Of a stretch of 64,000 nt of DNA, positions 1-12,013 are shown piece by piece. Each line of letters opens with the position of its first letter. The stretch's first letter is position 1. Position numbers and translations under genes: made by a program. The notes beneath the pieces were generated by a model. It did not search any database. It was not told where the DNA came from and saw only the letters and a program-made list of their open reading frames with translations. The stretch comes from Desulfatitalea sp. BRH_c12 (GTDB lineage Bacteria > Desulfobacterota > Desulfobacteria > Desulfobacterales > Desulfosarcinaceae), in the NCBI GenBank assembly GCA_000961655.1, contig LADR01000045.1:62001-126000 (forward strand), read 5' to 3'.

Positions 1-1055
1 GGCGAAGCCGAATACATGGGAATACGGATCGCCGCGCTGCGGTTGCGGCTGGAGTAGGCCAGGTTGACCGGCGCTTCGAACCCGGGCACCAACCGTTTGT
101 AGGAGTTGGTGGTTGGATTGGAAAACGCGCAAATGGCGCGCGCATGTTTGAGGATGCCGCCGATGGCGTACAAGCCCATCTGACTGATGCCGGCGTACTT
201 GTCACCGGCGAACAGCGGCTGGCCTTCTTTCCAGATACTGATATGGGTGTGCATGCCGCTGCCATTGTCTTCGAAGAGCGGTTTTGGCATGAACGTCACC
301 GTATGGTTGTTGCGGATGGCGACATTTTTGAGCACATATTTGAACCACATCAACTGATCGGCCATTTGCAGCAGGGGCTTGAAGCGCATATCGATTTCGC
401 ACTGGCCGGCGGTTGCGACCTCGTGATGCTGGGCTTCGATCTCGATCCCCAAAGATTGCAGTACCAAAACCATCTCGGTTCGCAGATCCTGGAACTTGTC
501 CATGGGGGGAACCGGGAAATAGCCTTCTTTGTAGCGTGGTTTGTAGCCCAGGTTGGGGCCTTCGTCACGGGCGGTGTTCCAGACGCCCTCGATCGAATCG
601 ATTTTGTAAAAGGCCGTGTTGCTCTTGGACTCGAAACGGATATCATCGAAGACAAAGAACTCGGCTTCGGGTCCGATGTAGGCGGTGTCGCCGATGCCGC
701 TGCTTTTCAGATAGGTTTCGGCTTTTTTGGCGATATAGCGCGGGTCGCGGCTATAGGGCTCGCGGGTGACCGGGTCGGCGATGTCACAGATCAGCACCAG
801 GGTCGGCTCCTTGAAAAAGGGGTCGATCTTGGCGGTGGCCGGGTCCGGAATCACCAACATGTCGCTGGCATGAATCGGCTGCCAGCCGCGGATGCTGGAA
901 CCGTCAAAACCGTAACCGTCTTCGAAATTGCTCTCATCCAACATGCTGACCGGCACCGAAAAATGCTGCCATAATCCCGGAAAATCCATGAAGCGCAGAT
1001 CGACCATCTTAACGCCCTGCTCCTTGGCCAACTTGAGTACGTCTCTGGGTGTCAT
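1..1055 (-). CDS. glnA: Glutamine synthetase type I (3' end beyond window)
   Basis: ATP-dependent condensation of glutamate and ammonium to glutamine, a cytosolic dodecamer. The ATG at 1055 follows an AGGAG ribosome site, and the protein opens [20 protein letters not shown], then GLWQHFSVP and [14 protein letters not shown], the beta-Grasp start typical of GlnA. About 351 of the usual ~470 residues are inside the window; the C-terminus with the adenylylation loop is cut off. It is the last visible gene of the minus-strand run glnD-amtB-glnB-glnA, 180 nt downstream of glnB, so PII signalling and its main target are co-located. I saw no sigma-54 element in the 180 nt leader. Identity is firm; only completeness is unknown. 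Confidence 0.96.
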   Translation of the reverse strand, partial: MTPRDVLKLAKEQGVKMVDLRFMDFPGLWQHFSVPVSMLDESNFEDGYGFDGSSIRGWQPIHASDMLVIPDPATAKIDPFFKEPTLVLICDIADPVTREPYSRDPRYIAKKAETYLKSSGIGDTAYIGPEAEFFVFDDIRFESKSNTAFYKIDSIEGVWNTARDEGPNLGYKPRYKEGYFPVPPMDKFQDLRTEMVLVLQSLGIEIEAQHHEVATAGQCEIDMRFKPLLQMADQLMWFKYVLKNVAIRNNHTVTFMPKPLFEDNGSGMHTHISIWKEGQPLFAGDKYAGISQMGLYAIGGILKHARAICAFSNPTTNSYKRLVPGFEAPVNLAYSSRNRSAAIRIPMYSAS

Positions 1056-1235
1056 TACTTTACTTCTCCTTTCGATCCAATCAGGTATCGATCACCTATT
1101 ATGTGTAGAACCGTTATTAGAGCCATCCACGCCAAGCACCTATCTTGCAGGAAGCTCGTGGCGCATAAATCGACTGAATACCGCAACTTTTCACTTTGTA
1201 CTTTTATCTTTCCACTGCCACTCCAGCGAAGCCGG

Positions 1236-2944
<1,709 letters not shown>

Positions 2945-3069
2945 GGGACCACTCCTCCTTCAATTCAAGAAACCCGGATGATCGTTTAAAACCCTCGCGC
3001 CGTGCCAGGAGGCGCCGGACAAAGTCCCCCGGCCGACCGCCCCGGCATCGGGCGGGCAACCAGAAACAC

Positions 3070-5784
3070 TCATTGCAGAACACCTTCGATGGTCTTGCGT
3101 ATCAAGGCGACATCTTCGGGCGCATCCACCTTTTCGCCATCGAAACTGCGCACGTAAAAGACGTCCACGACCTGGTCGACGCGCGTTGCGCTCTTGGCCA
3201 CCCAGATGTCCAGCCGGCAGCGGAAAATGGCGTCCGTAATACGGTACAGCAAGCCGGGGAAATTCCAGGCAACCACCTCTATGATGGTGAAGAAACTGGA
3301 ACTTTTATTATCGATCAGCACTTTTTGCGGCCGATCGGCCGTCAGCGCTTTTATCGATCGGAAACCGTCCTGCTTCTGGGTCAACTCGGCCGAAAGATCC
3401 ATTTCATCCCGCAGGGCCGCCTCCAGGTGCCGCGCAGCGCGCTGCCAGCGTTCTTCTTCGAAAATCAGGTCGGGCGGCGGGTTGACCTCGAAGATGTCTA
3501 ATGCCACGTTGTTACGCCAGGTAAAAATGCGCACATCAAGGATATCGATGCCGTTCAAGGTCAGCACGCCCGCCACGCGTGACAGCAGGCCGGGGCGGTC
3601 CTTGGCGCACAGGGTAACCGTGCGTGTGCGGCCGTCGGCCGATGGGTCGATGCGCCAGACGAAACGCCGGTTTTGAAGCTGCCGGTAAAGGGCAATATGC
3701 TGCGGTATTTCAAAAGAAGAGGTGTAGAGCAGATAACGCGGCGACATATACTTCATCAGATCGACGATCACGGCGCGTTCTTCCGCAGTGGTTACGGATT
3801 CAACCATACGCTCTTTCTTTTCTTCGATGGTCCGCGTGGCGCGTCGCGAGACCAGTTCGCCTTTTTCCATGACATTCAGCGTCTTCAGAAAAAGCGAGCG
3901 CATCAGCGACGCGGTCCAGTCATTCCAGGCCTTGGGACCGGTGGCCATAGCATCGGCCAGGCTGAGCAGGTAGAGCATCTTAAGGCGTTCGGGTCTGACG
4001 ACACGCCGCGCGATGGACAACGCGGTCTCTTCATCATTGATATCCCTGCGCGTGGCGGTCTCGAAGAGCAACAAATGCTCGCGGATCAGAAACACCAAAG
4101 TGTCGACCTCTGCTTCAGTCAGCCCTTTTTCCTTTCCGATGCGCTCGGCCATCGGGGCGCCGCGTTCCGAATGGCCGCCGGTCGGCTCGGTTTTACCGAT
4201 GTCGTGCAGCAGGGCCGCCCATAAAAGCACCCGCCTGTTGCGGATCTCCTGGTAAATACGCTGACCTAAAGGGTCCCGACCATCCTCATTGCGTTCGGTG
4301 CCGATCTGGACGAGCAGTCCGACAGTGAGCAGCAAATGGCGCGCCACTGGATAAAGATGATACTGGTCGAACTGGATCCGATTGACCAACGTCTTGAATT
4401 CCGGGATGTATTGAACCAGAAAGCCTGTATCCAACATGGCGTCAAGCGCATTGAAACGCACGGATGGCCGCGCCATTACCTTTTCGAACGCATCCGCCAC
4501 GTCGGGCGAGCGCTGGAACCATTCCTGCCCCACCACGTCATTGAATTCACGCATCAGGCGTCGCGCTTCGGCGCTCAGGGGCGCTTTGTGCACCGCGCTT
4601 TCGACGAAAATTTGCGCCATCAACAACGGATCATTGAGCAAGGCTTCAGGCGAAGAGAAATTGAGCATGCCGCGGTTGAATTTCAGACCGGGCACCTGCG
4701 TTTCCTTCAGGGATTTATTTTTACGCTTCAATCGCTTGCGCTGGTCGAGCTCATAAATGAAGACGCTGTAACACTGCTTGATAAATTCCATATGGCCGTG
4801 CAGCTCACCCAGGAGCTGTTCAACCGGTAGATGCCCGTTGACCCCTTGCATGCCCATGGCTTCAGCGAGAGGCGTTTGGTGCTCCAGGTGCAGTTGATCC
4901 AGCTTGCGCCCCAGCAGCAGGTGCAGTTGGTTGCGCACGGACCAGACGAAATCCAAAGACTGATTCAGGCACTGGTATTCATCATGTGACAGGAAGCCAA
5001 AATATTCCAAATCGCGCGACTGCTTCACATTGGCCATAATGCGAGCGATCCACAGAATGGTGTGATAGTCGCGCAGGCCGCCCTGCCCTTCCTTAAGGTT
5101 GGGTTCCAGCAAAAAAGCGCCATCCCCAAAACGCATATGGCGTTCTTTATTGTTTTCCACCAACCGGGAGATAAGCGCTGCCGGGTTGGCGGTCAGCAGT
5201 TTGTCGCGCATGCGCGCCATGAGTTGATGGTACAGGGGCGACATGCCGCAGATAAACCTGCCGTCGAGCACCGACGTAAGCACCTCCATGTCCATTTTGG
5301 CCAGTTGGATACACTCTTTGACCGAACGCGTGGCGTGCCCCACCTCCAGCCCGATGTCCCACAGCGGATAAACAATTTCACGCACGAGAGCTTCGGCTTC
5401 GGGCGGCACCTTGTTTTCGAAAAGAAAGAGGAGATCGATATCCGAATGCACACACTGCTCGGCGCGGCCATAGCCGCCCAAGGCGATCAGCGCGCAGGGG
5501 GTGCGCATGGCACCCAGGCGCGGACCAACAGTGCTGCGGGCAAAACTGGATAAAAAGTATTCGTCAACCGCGGCGGAATGCGCCTTAAGAAAGTCCCTGG
5601 CCGGAGTCGACCCGACCGAGGCGAGAAGTTCACGGCGCCGGGCCACGAGGGCTTCAGCCGGTAGGTCGGTATCTATGCTTTCCTTTAATGACATTATGTG
5701 GTCGACTCTTTCCTGCCAACGCGGGCGTTCGATTGCATCTGCTGCCTTGAAACAATAGCTTAGATACCGCAAAAGATGTGCCAT
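3070..5784 (-). CDS. glnD: Bifunctional uridylyltransferase/uridylyl-removing enzyme
   Basis: Adds UMP to PII tyrosine 51 under nitrogen limitation and removes it when glutamine is high. The 904-residue protein has the GlnD layout: a nucleotidyltransferase domain with GGYGRAEQ at 103-110 and the metal-binding D-x-D of HSDIDLLF near 115-117, a central HD domain with LLHDIGKTEPTGGHS around 520-540, and two C-terminal ACT domains starting near 700 (VTLCAKDRPGLLSRVAG) and 810. All catalytic motifs are intact, so both activities are expected. It heads the glnD-amtB-glnB-glnA group and has its own sigma-70-like promoter at 5804-5832. No strong ribosome site precedes ATG 5784. Confidence 0.95.
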   Translation of the reverse strand: MAHLLRYLSYCFKAADAIERPRWQERVDHIMSLKESIDTDLPAEALVARRRELLASVGSTPARDFLKAHSAAVDEYFLSSFARSTVGPRLGAMRTPCALIALGGYGRAEQCVHSDIDLLFLFENKVPPEAEALVREIVYPLWDIGLEVGHATRSVKECIQLAKMDMEVLTSVLDGRFICGMSPLYHQLMARMRDKLLTANPAALISRLVENNKERHMRFGDGAFLLEPNLKEGQGGLRDYHTILWIARIMANVKQSRDLEYFGFLSHDEYQCLNQSLDFVWSVRNQLHLLLGRKLDQLHLEHQTPLAEAMGMQGVNGHLPVEQLLGELHGHMEFIKQCYSVFIYELDQRKRLKRKNKSLKETQVPGLKFNRGMLNFSSPEALLNDPLLMAQIFVESAVHKAPLSAEARRLMREFNDVVGQEWFQRSPDVADAFEKVMARPSVRFNALDAMLDTGFLVQYIPEFKTLVNRIQFDQYHLYPVARHLLLTVGLLVQIGTERNEDGRDPLGQRIYQEIRNRRVLLWAALLHDIGKTEPTGGHSERGAPMAERIGKEKGLTEAEVDTLVFLIREHLLLFETATRRDINDEETALSIARRVVRPERLKMLYLLSLADAMATGPKAWNDWTASLMRSLFLKTLNVMEKGELVSRRATRTIEEKKERMVESVTTAEERAVIVDLMKYMSPRYLLYTSSFEIPQHIALYRQLQNRRFVWRIDPSADGRTRTVTLCAKDRPGLLSRVAGVLTLNGIDILDVRIFTWRNNVALDIFEVNPPPDLIFEEERWQRAARHLEAALRDEMDLSAELTQKQDGFRSIKALTADRPQKVLIDNKSSSFFTIIEVVAWNFPGLLYRITDAIFRCRLDIWVAKSATRVDQVVDVFYVRSFDGEKVDAPEDVALIRKTIEGVLQ

Positions 5785-5803
5785 GGCTGAGATTGTATTC
5801 GTT

Positions 5804-5832
5804 TATTTATGATATCAATCACTTAATGTCAA
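5804..5832 (-). promoter_or_regulatory. Putative sigma-70 promoter of glnD
   Basis: Reading on the minus strand, a perfect TTGACA at 5832-5827 is followed after 17 nt by TAAATA at 5809-5804, inside an AT-rich stretch. A start near 5797 would give a very short leader before ATG 5784. The rest of the 326-nt gap to the next gene (5833-6046) shows no gene. Confidence 0.5.
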
Positions 5833-6046
5833 TGCTGAAAAATTTGAAATTTCAAATCAATTTACAATTTTGTAGATACCCTTGGGTTCAATCGCACAAT
5901 TTTGTCATTTGATTTCCAAACCGGCTTCGCCGAAAGGGCCCAATCCGGCGTCCATACTATCTGCGGCGATCCCACGGGGACATGCGCCCCTAGCCGGAAC
6001 CCTTTAGGCGCAAGCGGCCGAAGCCAGTCCGGTGATCAAGGTTCAG

Positions 6047-6069
6047 AAGAGGCGCCGTGAGCGCCTCTT
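6047..6069. terminator. Hairpin downstream of amtB copy 2
   Basis: A perfect 9-bp stem (AAGAGGCGC paired with GCGCCTCTT) with loop CGTGA lies 42 nt past the amtB stop. There is no T-run on either strand, so it may be a mRNA 3'-end stabiliser or Rho-linked site rather than a classical intrinsic terminator. Confidence 0.45.
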
Positions 6070-6110
6070 GGCCCTGCCTCCGATTCCGGCCCGAACGCTC
6101 GCACCTTCGC

Positions 6111-7517
6111 CTACTCCTGTTTCAACGCCATGGTCGCGCCGACCGGATGGGGCCGGTTTTCTTTCGCCCCGCCACCTGCCGGCATGATACCGCCGTGGCT
6201 GGACAGACCAAAGTCGGGATAGGCAACCCCACCATGCTCTGTCACATCCAGCCCTTCCAACTCCTCTTCGGGAGAGACACGCAAACCGACAATTTTGTCG
6301 ACCAGCTTGAACATTCCGAAAGCCATTGGAAAAGCCCAGATGAAACAGGCCGCGATCCCCAGCAACTGGACACCGACCAGAGCCATGCTCGTCCCGCCCG
6401 CATTGAACAAACCGGCTGCCAATGTGCCCCAGGCGCCATTGACGCCATGCACCGATACGGCACCGACCGGATCATCCACGCGAATGCGTTCGAAGAAAAG
6501 CACCGACAGTACGACCAGTACGCCGGCAACCGCACCAATAAGGATCGCGGATCCCGGACTGACATTGGCACATCCTGCCGTGATCGCCACGAGCCCCGCC
6601 AAGGCGCCATTGAGCGTCATGCCGATTTCGGGCTTGCCGAATTTCAGCCATGAGGTGAACAAGGCAGCCACTGCGCCCGTGCAGGCGGACAGATTGGTGG
6701 TTACAAAAATCAATGCGATGCTCTTATCAGCCACGGTCGTGGAACCGGGATTGAACCCGAACCAGCCCATCCACAGAATAAATACACCCAGTGCGGCCAG
6801 GGTCATACTGTGGCCCATGATGGGCTTGATCGCACCGTCTTTGCCATACTTGCCGATACGCGGCCCCAGCACAATGGCGCCGGCCAGTGCGGCCCAGCCG
6901 CCAACCGAGTGAACCACTGTCGATCCCGCGAAATCGATAAACCCAAGATTCTCCAACCAGCCGCCGCCATTGAGCAGCCCACCCCAGGCCCAACTACCGA
7001 ATATGGGATAAATAAAAGCGCTGATCACGACGCTGTAGGTCAGATAACCGACAAATTTGGTTCTTTCCGCCATGGCGCCCGATACGATGGTGGCGGCCGT
7101 GGCGGCAAAAACCACCTGGAACATCCAGAACGCCAGCACCCAGGGGTCCCCATCGGGCGTGTAGTCGCTCAGAAAAAAACCCGATGTGCCGAACCAGCCG
7201 GTACTGGACACGCCGAACATCAAACCGAATCCCACGGCCCAAAAGGCCAGACTGCCGAGCGAAAAATCCATCAGGTTTTTCATCATGATGTTGATAGCGT
7301 TCTTGGCACGCGTGAACCCGGTTTCAACCATGGCAAAACCGGCCTGCATAAAAAACACCAGCACGGCGGCCACCAGTGTCCAGACATAGTTTGCATGCGC
7401 CTGCACCAACTCAACCGCCGCCTTGTTGCTCAGTGGCGTAGGGTCGTCCGCCCAGGCAACACCCACGAGGCCGCCCAACAGCAGCAATCCAAAACCTGTG
7501 AATCCTATCGCTTTCAT
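6111..7517 (-). CDS. amtB: Ammonium transporter, Amt family (copy 2, with GlnK)
   Basis: Second ammonium channel, 468 residues from ATG 7517, which has a GGAG site nine bases upstream; the ATG at 7535 has none. A signal peptide (MKAIGFTGFGLLLLGG...AWA) precedes the longer Amt form starting VELVQAHANYVWTLVAAVLV. Pore histidines are in STVVHSVGG and AVSVHGVNGAWG. The cytosolic C-terminal tail VSPEEELEGLDVTEHGG, where PII docks, is followed by a ~30-residue glycine-rich extension. It is 38 nt downstream of glnK and belongs to the sigma-54 transcript starting near 7938, so it is probably the nitrogen-limitation-induced copy. Confidence 0.95.
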   Translation of the reverse strand: MKAIGFTGFGLLLLGGLVGVAWADDPTPLSNKAAVELVQAHANYVWTLVAAVLVFFMQAGFAMVETGFTRAKNAINIMMKNLMDFSLGSLAFWAVGFGLMFGVSSTGWFGTSGFFLSDYTPDGDPWVLAFWMFQVVFAATAATIVSGAMAERTKFVGYLTYSVVISAFIYPIFGSWAWGGLLNGGGWLENLGFIDFAGSTVVHSVGGWAALAGAIVLGPRIGKYGKDGAIKPIMGHSMTLAALGVFILWMGWFGFNPGSTTVADKSIALIFVTTNLSACTGAVAALFTSWLKFGKPEIGMTLNGALAGLVAITAGCANVSPGSAILIGAVAGVLVVLSVLFFERIRVDDPVGAVSVHGVNGAWGTLAAGLFNAGGTSMALVGVQLLGIAACFIWAFPMAFGMFKLVDKIVGLRVSPEEELEGLDVTEHGGVAYPDFGLSSHGGIMPAGGGAKENRPHPVGATMALKQE

Positions 7518-7555
7518 CAGCCCTGCTCCTTTCATTGAAAAAAAGTGCACCCCTA

Positions 7556-7993
<438 letters not shown>

Positions 7994-8040
7994 TTACATT
8001 ATTTATTAAATTGTATAAAATTTACTTGTAAAATTATTTT

Positions 8041-8082
8041 TACATTTTTGTATTCGATAAATCTAATATATACATTTTTGTA
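8041..8082. repeat. Pair of identical palindromes upstream of the acyl-CoA synthetase
   Basis: The 14-mer TACATTTTTGTATT occurs at 8041-8054 and again at 8071-8084, exactly 30 nt apart. Each contains the inverted repeat TACA-N4-TGTA. The spacing of about three helical turns on one face suggests cooperative regulator binding. The surrounding gap 7965-8230 is very AT-rich and holds no gene. Confidence 0.5.
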
Positions 8083-8230
8083 TTATTCCCGATGATTCCG
8101 GCTGATCTGGAAATCCTTTGACATCCGCGAGAACCCCAGCCAAAATAGTATTCAGCATTAAAGACCATTCTCACCGTAAGCAAGTTTCGCTCTCAACCGC
8201 TTGAACAACGCAAACCACAGGGAGGAAGAG

Positions 8231-9736
8231 ATGAACCTCGCAGAACTGCCTGAACGAGAAATCGAACGCTTTGGGGAACATGTCTCGGTCATCTTTAAGG
8301 ATCGCCAGTGGACGAATGTCGAGATGCGCAAAACTTCTTTGCAGTTGGCCAATGGATTGAAGGCCATCGGTCTGGGAAAAGGCGACAGAGTCATCATCCA
8401 GATGCCCAACTGCCCCGAGGTATACCATAGCTTTCAGGCTGTCTTCGCAATCGGCGCGGTTCTCGTTCCGATCAACTTCATGGTGAGCGATGCGGAGACA
8501 ACCTTTATTTATAAGGACACAGGCGCCAAAGCGATTATCAGCAGCAAGGATTTTCTGCCCAAAATCGAGGCTTGCCGAAAAGACGCACCGGATATAGAGC
8601 ATATCATCCTGATTGACCCCGACGTTCCGGCACCAGCAATCTCTTTCAATCAACTGGTGGAGGCCCATTCGGACCAGATCACGATCGAACCCACCCAGGA
8701 TGACGATTTGGCCGCTTTGATCTATACGGCCGGCACGACCGGTATGCCCAAGGGCGTCATGCATACCCATTACAGCCTGTTTATCAATGCCGACATGCAG
8801 AACAAAACGATCAACCTGCCCTCGGGCATGACCAGCGTGAGCATACTGCCCTTGTGCCATTCCTACGGTATCGCCAGCTTGAACTACGGTCACGTGGTGG
8901 GCGGCGGCAGAACGGTCGTACTCGCAAGCTTCGACATCGATGCCGTTTTTGCCGCCATAGAAAAATATCGCGCCAATATCATCGGCGCGGTGCCGACCAT
9001 GTATGTCTTCATGCTCCTGCATCCCAACCCGGAAAAGTACGATCTGAGTTCGATGAAGTATTGGATATCCGGCTCCGCGCCGCTGACGCAGGACACTTGG
9101 CAGCGCTTCAAGGAAAAGTTCGGGGCTGAAATCGTCGAGGGCTGGGGGTTAACCGAAGCGGGTGCCAACAATTCGGCCAACCCATTTCATGGCAAGAAGA
9201 AGATCCGATCGATCGGGCTGCCCATGCAGGGGACCATGATGAAGGTGATCGACGATGAGGGCAAGCAATTGCATGCTGGCCAACAGGGTGAAATTTTGAT
9301 TTCCGGGCCGATGGTGATGAAAGGCTATTGGAACAAACCGGAAGAGACCGCCAAGGTGCTGCGCGACGGCTGGCTTTATACCGGCGATGTCGGCTACCAG
9401 GACGATGAGGGATATTTTTTCATCACCGAACGCAAGAAAGACCTCATCATCAAAGGGGGCGAGAACATCGCACCGCGCGAAGTAGAAGAAGTTTTGTACA
9501 GCCATCCGAGCATTTCCGAAGCGGCGGTCGTAGGCGTTCCGGATGACCTCTACGGCGAAAACATCAAAGCCTTTGTGGTGCTGCAGCCAGGCCAGTGCGC
9601 CACGGACACGGAGATCATCGAATACTGCCAGGCTAAATTAAAAAGGTTCAAATCGCCAAAGGAAGTCGTTTTTTTAAAGGCGTTGCCCAAAAACCTGGTG
9701 GGCAAGATCCTGCGCAAGGAACTGCGCAAAATGTAA
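8231..9736 (+). CDS. Acyl-CoA synthetase (AMP-forming), FadD-like
   Basis: Activates a carboxylic acid to its CoA thioester via an acyl-adenylate. ATG 8231 has GGAGG nine bases upstream; a TTG-initiated frame from 8201 is less likely. The 501-residue protein carries the ANL signatures: the P-loop YTAGTTGMPKGVMHTH near 170-185, the adenylate motif EGWGLTEAGA near 300, GWLYTGDVGY near 385, and the C-terminal lysine region LPKNLVGKILRKEL. The substrate is not readable; family resemblance is to medium/long-chain fatty acid ligases. It stands alone on the plus strand and converges with rel. Two palindromes in the leader suggest dedicated regulation. Confidence 0.88.
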   Translation: MNLAELPEREIERFGEHVSVIFKDRQWTNVEMRKTSLQLANGLKAIGLGKGDRVIIQMPNCPEVYHSFQAVFAIGAVLVPINFMVSDAETTFIYKDTGAKAIISSKDFLPKIEACRKDAPDIEHIILIDPDVPAPAISFNQLVEAHSDQITIEPTQDDDLAALIYTAGTTGMPKGVMHTHYSLFINADMQNKTINLPSGMTSVSILPLCHSYGIASLNYGHVVGGGRTVVLASFDIDAVFAAIEKYRANIIGAVPTMYVFMLLHPNPEKYDLSSMKYWISGSAPLTQDTWQRFKEKFGAEIVEGWGLTEAGANNSANPFHGKKKIRSIGLPMQGTMMKVIDDEGKQLHAGQQGEILISGPMVMKGYWNKPEETAKVLRDGWLYTGDVGYQDDEGYFFITERKKDLIIKGGENIAPREVEEVLYSHPSISEAAVVGVPDDLYGENIKAFVVLQPGQCATDTEIIEYCQAKLKRFKSPKEVVFLKALPKNLVGKILRKELRKM

Positions 9737-9867
9737 AGACCGTTAGGCACCGGGCGAACACAAGGTCCGCCCCTGCAGGTAAGCAAGAGCCGTGCTGAAA
9801 AAGGAGTTGAAGCCAGCCCCGGATAGAGCATCGACGGGCTGACGGGTACACGAGCAAAGGGGCAGGC

Positions 9868-12012
9868 TCAACTCACCCGGTAGACTTCGAGCACCTGCTT
9901 TACTTTTTTGAGGCCGGTCAGAACTTGAGAGAGTTGCTCGGTATTGGTCACCTCGAGGGTGAAGAAGCTGGAGACCTCTTTATTTTCGCTGGTCTGGGAT
10001 TTGACACTGACGATATTGGCACCGGATTTGCTGATACTGATGGCCACATCAGCCAAGAGCCCCATGCGGTCGAGAGCACGGATCTTGATCTTTACGGGGA
10101 ACGATTCGCGGGTAGCGGCATCCCATTCGACCTCGATACTCCGCTCCGGGTTGGTTTTGATGGCATTGACGCACCCGGCGCGGTGTACCGTCACCCCAAA
10201 GCCGCGGGTGATATATCCCACGATCGGATCCCCCGGAACCGGCTGGCAGCATTTACCAAAGCGCACCAGAATGTCGTCGACCCCCTTGACGACCACGCCG
10301 CTGCCGCTCTTCTTTTTGCGCACGCGGCCCATAAGCCGGTTAAGCAGCGATTGCTGATCTTCGGCCTCATCCGGTTTGGGGACCAGCTTGCGCACCAATT
10401 GCAGCGGCGTGATCTTGCCGTAGCCAATGGCGATGATCAGGTCGTCCACGGACTTATAACCGAAACTCTCCACGGCTTCGTCCATTTCGGGCGACTTGAG
10501 CAAACTGTTGAAGTTAAGTCGCACCTTGCGTAATGCTTTTTCGCACATTTCGCGGCCCAGCGTCAGACTGCGTTCTTTTTCCTGGGTTTTGATCCATTGC
10601 CGGATCTTGGAGCGGGCTTTGATGGTTTTGACAAAGCCGAGCCAATCTTTGCTGGGCTGGTGCCCCTTCTGGGTGATGATGGACACGCTTTCACCGGTCT
10701 GCAGCTGATATTTCAGCGGCACCATGCGGCCGTTGACTTTGGCACCCACGCACTGGTCACCGACTTCCGAGTGAATCGCATAGGCGAAATCCACCGGTGT
10801 GGCGCCTTTGGGCAGTGATTTGATCTCACCGTTGGGCGTAAAAACGTACACGTCGTCCGGAAAAAGATCGATACGCACGTTTTCCAGAAACTCGTCCGGG
10901 TCTTTGATGTGGGCCTGGTTTTCCACAATGTTCTGCACCCAGGCAAATGCCTCGGCGGTTTTGGCATCCGTGGTTTTGCCCTCTTTATAACTCCAGTGTG
11001 CCGCAATGCCCGATTTAGCCACCTGGTCCATGTCGCGCGTGCGGATCTGGATCTCCATGCGTTCGCCGTAGGGTCCGATCACCGTGGTGTGCAGGGATTG
11101 GTACATGTTCGCCTTGGGCATGCCAATGTAGTCTTTGAACTTCTTCGCAATCGGCTTCCACAAAGCGTGCACCAGTCCCAATGCTTCGTAGCATTGAGGT
11201 ATGGTATCCAAAATGATGCGGAAAGCGATAATGTCATACACCTCTTCGAATTCGAGGTTTTGCTGCACCATTTTTTGATGGATACTGTAGTAATTTTTAT
11301 AGCGGCCCAACACCTCGCATGGCAGGTTGTTTTCGTCCATTTTCTGGCGGATGAAGGTTTTGACGGTCTCAACGTACCTGCTGCGCTCTTCGCGGCCTTT
11401 GGCAACCAGGCTTTCGATCTGTGCAAATGCTTCGGGCAGGATGTACTTGAAAGCGATGTTTTCCAGTTCGTTCTTGATCCAGAAGATACCGAGGCGGGAG
11501 GCGATCGGTGCGTAGATATCCAGCGTTTCCTGGGCGATCTTGCGCTGCTTGGCCGCGCTGGTGTGATACTGCAAGGTACGCATGTTGTGCATGCGATCGG
11601 CCAATTTGATCAGGATGACCCGGATATCATCCGCCATGGCCAGCAGCATCTTGCGGATGCTTTCGGCCTCGCGCGCCTGGGCGCTGGAAAACGGCAATGT
11701 GCTCAGCTTGGTGACACCGGAGACAATGTGGCGCACCTCGTTACCGAACATGTCGCCGATCTCTTCGGCCGTGGCGTGCGTATCCTCGATGACATCATGC
11801 AGCAAGCCGGCGGCCACGCTGACCACGTCCAGCTTCATATCGGCCAGAATGCCGGCCACCTCCAAGGGGTGCGACAGGTAAGGCTCACCGGAAAGGCGCA
11901 CCTGACCGTCATGGACCATTGCGGAAAAAACGTAGGCGCGGTCGATCAGATCCAGGTCGGCATCCGGATTGAAATCGGTAATTTTGTCGATGATGTCACT
12001 GATTCGAATCAT
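9868..12012 (-). CDS. rel: Bifunctional (p)ppGpp synthetase/hydrolase, Rel/SpoT type
   Basis: Makes and degrades the stringent-response alarmone. The start at 12012 (MIRISDIIDKITDFNPDADL) lies one base after the proS stop, giving 714 residues. The hydrolase HD domain is intact (LLHDVIED near 71-77; KLADRMHNMRTL). The synthetase domain has GRYKNYYSIHQKM and KKFKDYIG, the basic motif of bifunctional enzymes rather than the acidic motif of RelA. TGS, the zinc-finger-like GKCCQPVPGDPIVGY region and a C-terminal ACT domain follow. It is probably co-transcribed and translationally coupled with proS. Confidence 0.95.
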   Translation of the reverse strand: MIRISDIIDKITDFNPDADLDLIDRAYVFSAMVHDGQVRLSGEPYLSHPLEVAGILADMKLDVVSVAAGLLHDVIEDTHATAEEIGDMFGNEVRHIVSGVTKLSTLPFSSAQAREAESIRKMLLAMADDIRVILIKLADRMHNMRTLQYHTSAAKQRKIAQETLDIYAPIASRLGIFWIKNELENIAFKYILPEAFAQIESLVAKGREERSRYVETVKTFIRQKMDENNLPCEVLGRYKNYYSIHQKMVQQNLEFEEVYDIIAFRIILDTIPQCYEALGLVHALWKPIAKKFKDYIGMPKANMYQSLHTTVIGPYGERMEIQIRTRDMDQVAKSGIAAHWSYKEGKTTDAKTAEAFAWVQNIVENQAHIKDPDEFLENVRIDLFPDDVYVFTPNGEIKSLPKGATPVDFAYAIHSEVGDQCVGAKVNGRMVPLKYQLQTGESVSIITQKGHQPSKDWLGFVKTIKARSKIRQWIKTQEKERSLTLGREMCEKALRKVRLNFNSLLKSPEMDEAVESFGYKSVDDLIIAIGYGKITPLQLVRKLVPKPDEAEDQQSLLNRLMGRVRKKKSGSGVVVKGVDDILVRFGKCCQPVPGDPIVGYITRGFGVTVHRAGCVNAIKTNPERSIEVEWDAATRESFPVKIKIRALDRMGLLADVAISISKSGANIVSVKSQTSENKEVSSFFTLEVTNTEQLSQVLTGLKKVKQVLEVYRVS

Positions 12013-12013
12013 T

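Noticed and set aside
144-974. Long plus-strand open frame opposite glnA
   Set aside because: It is the antisense shadow of a clearly conserved gene, as are many long frames opposite amtB, glnD, rel, ribBA and glyA.
2945-3069. Sigma-54 promoter before amtB copy 1
   Set aside because: TGGCAC is present on the minus strand but the base pair ten nt after GG is not GC.
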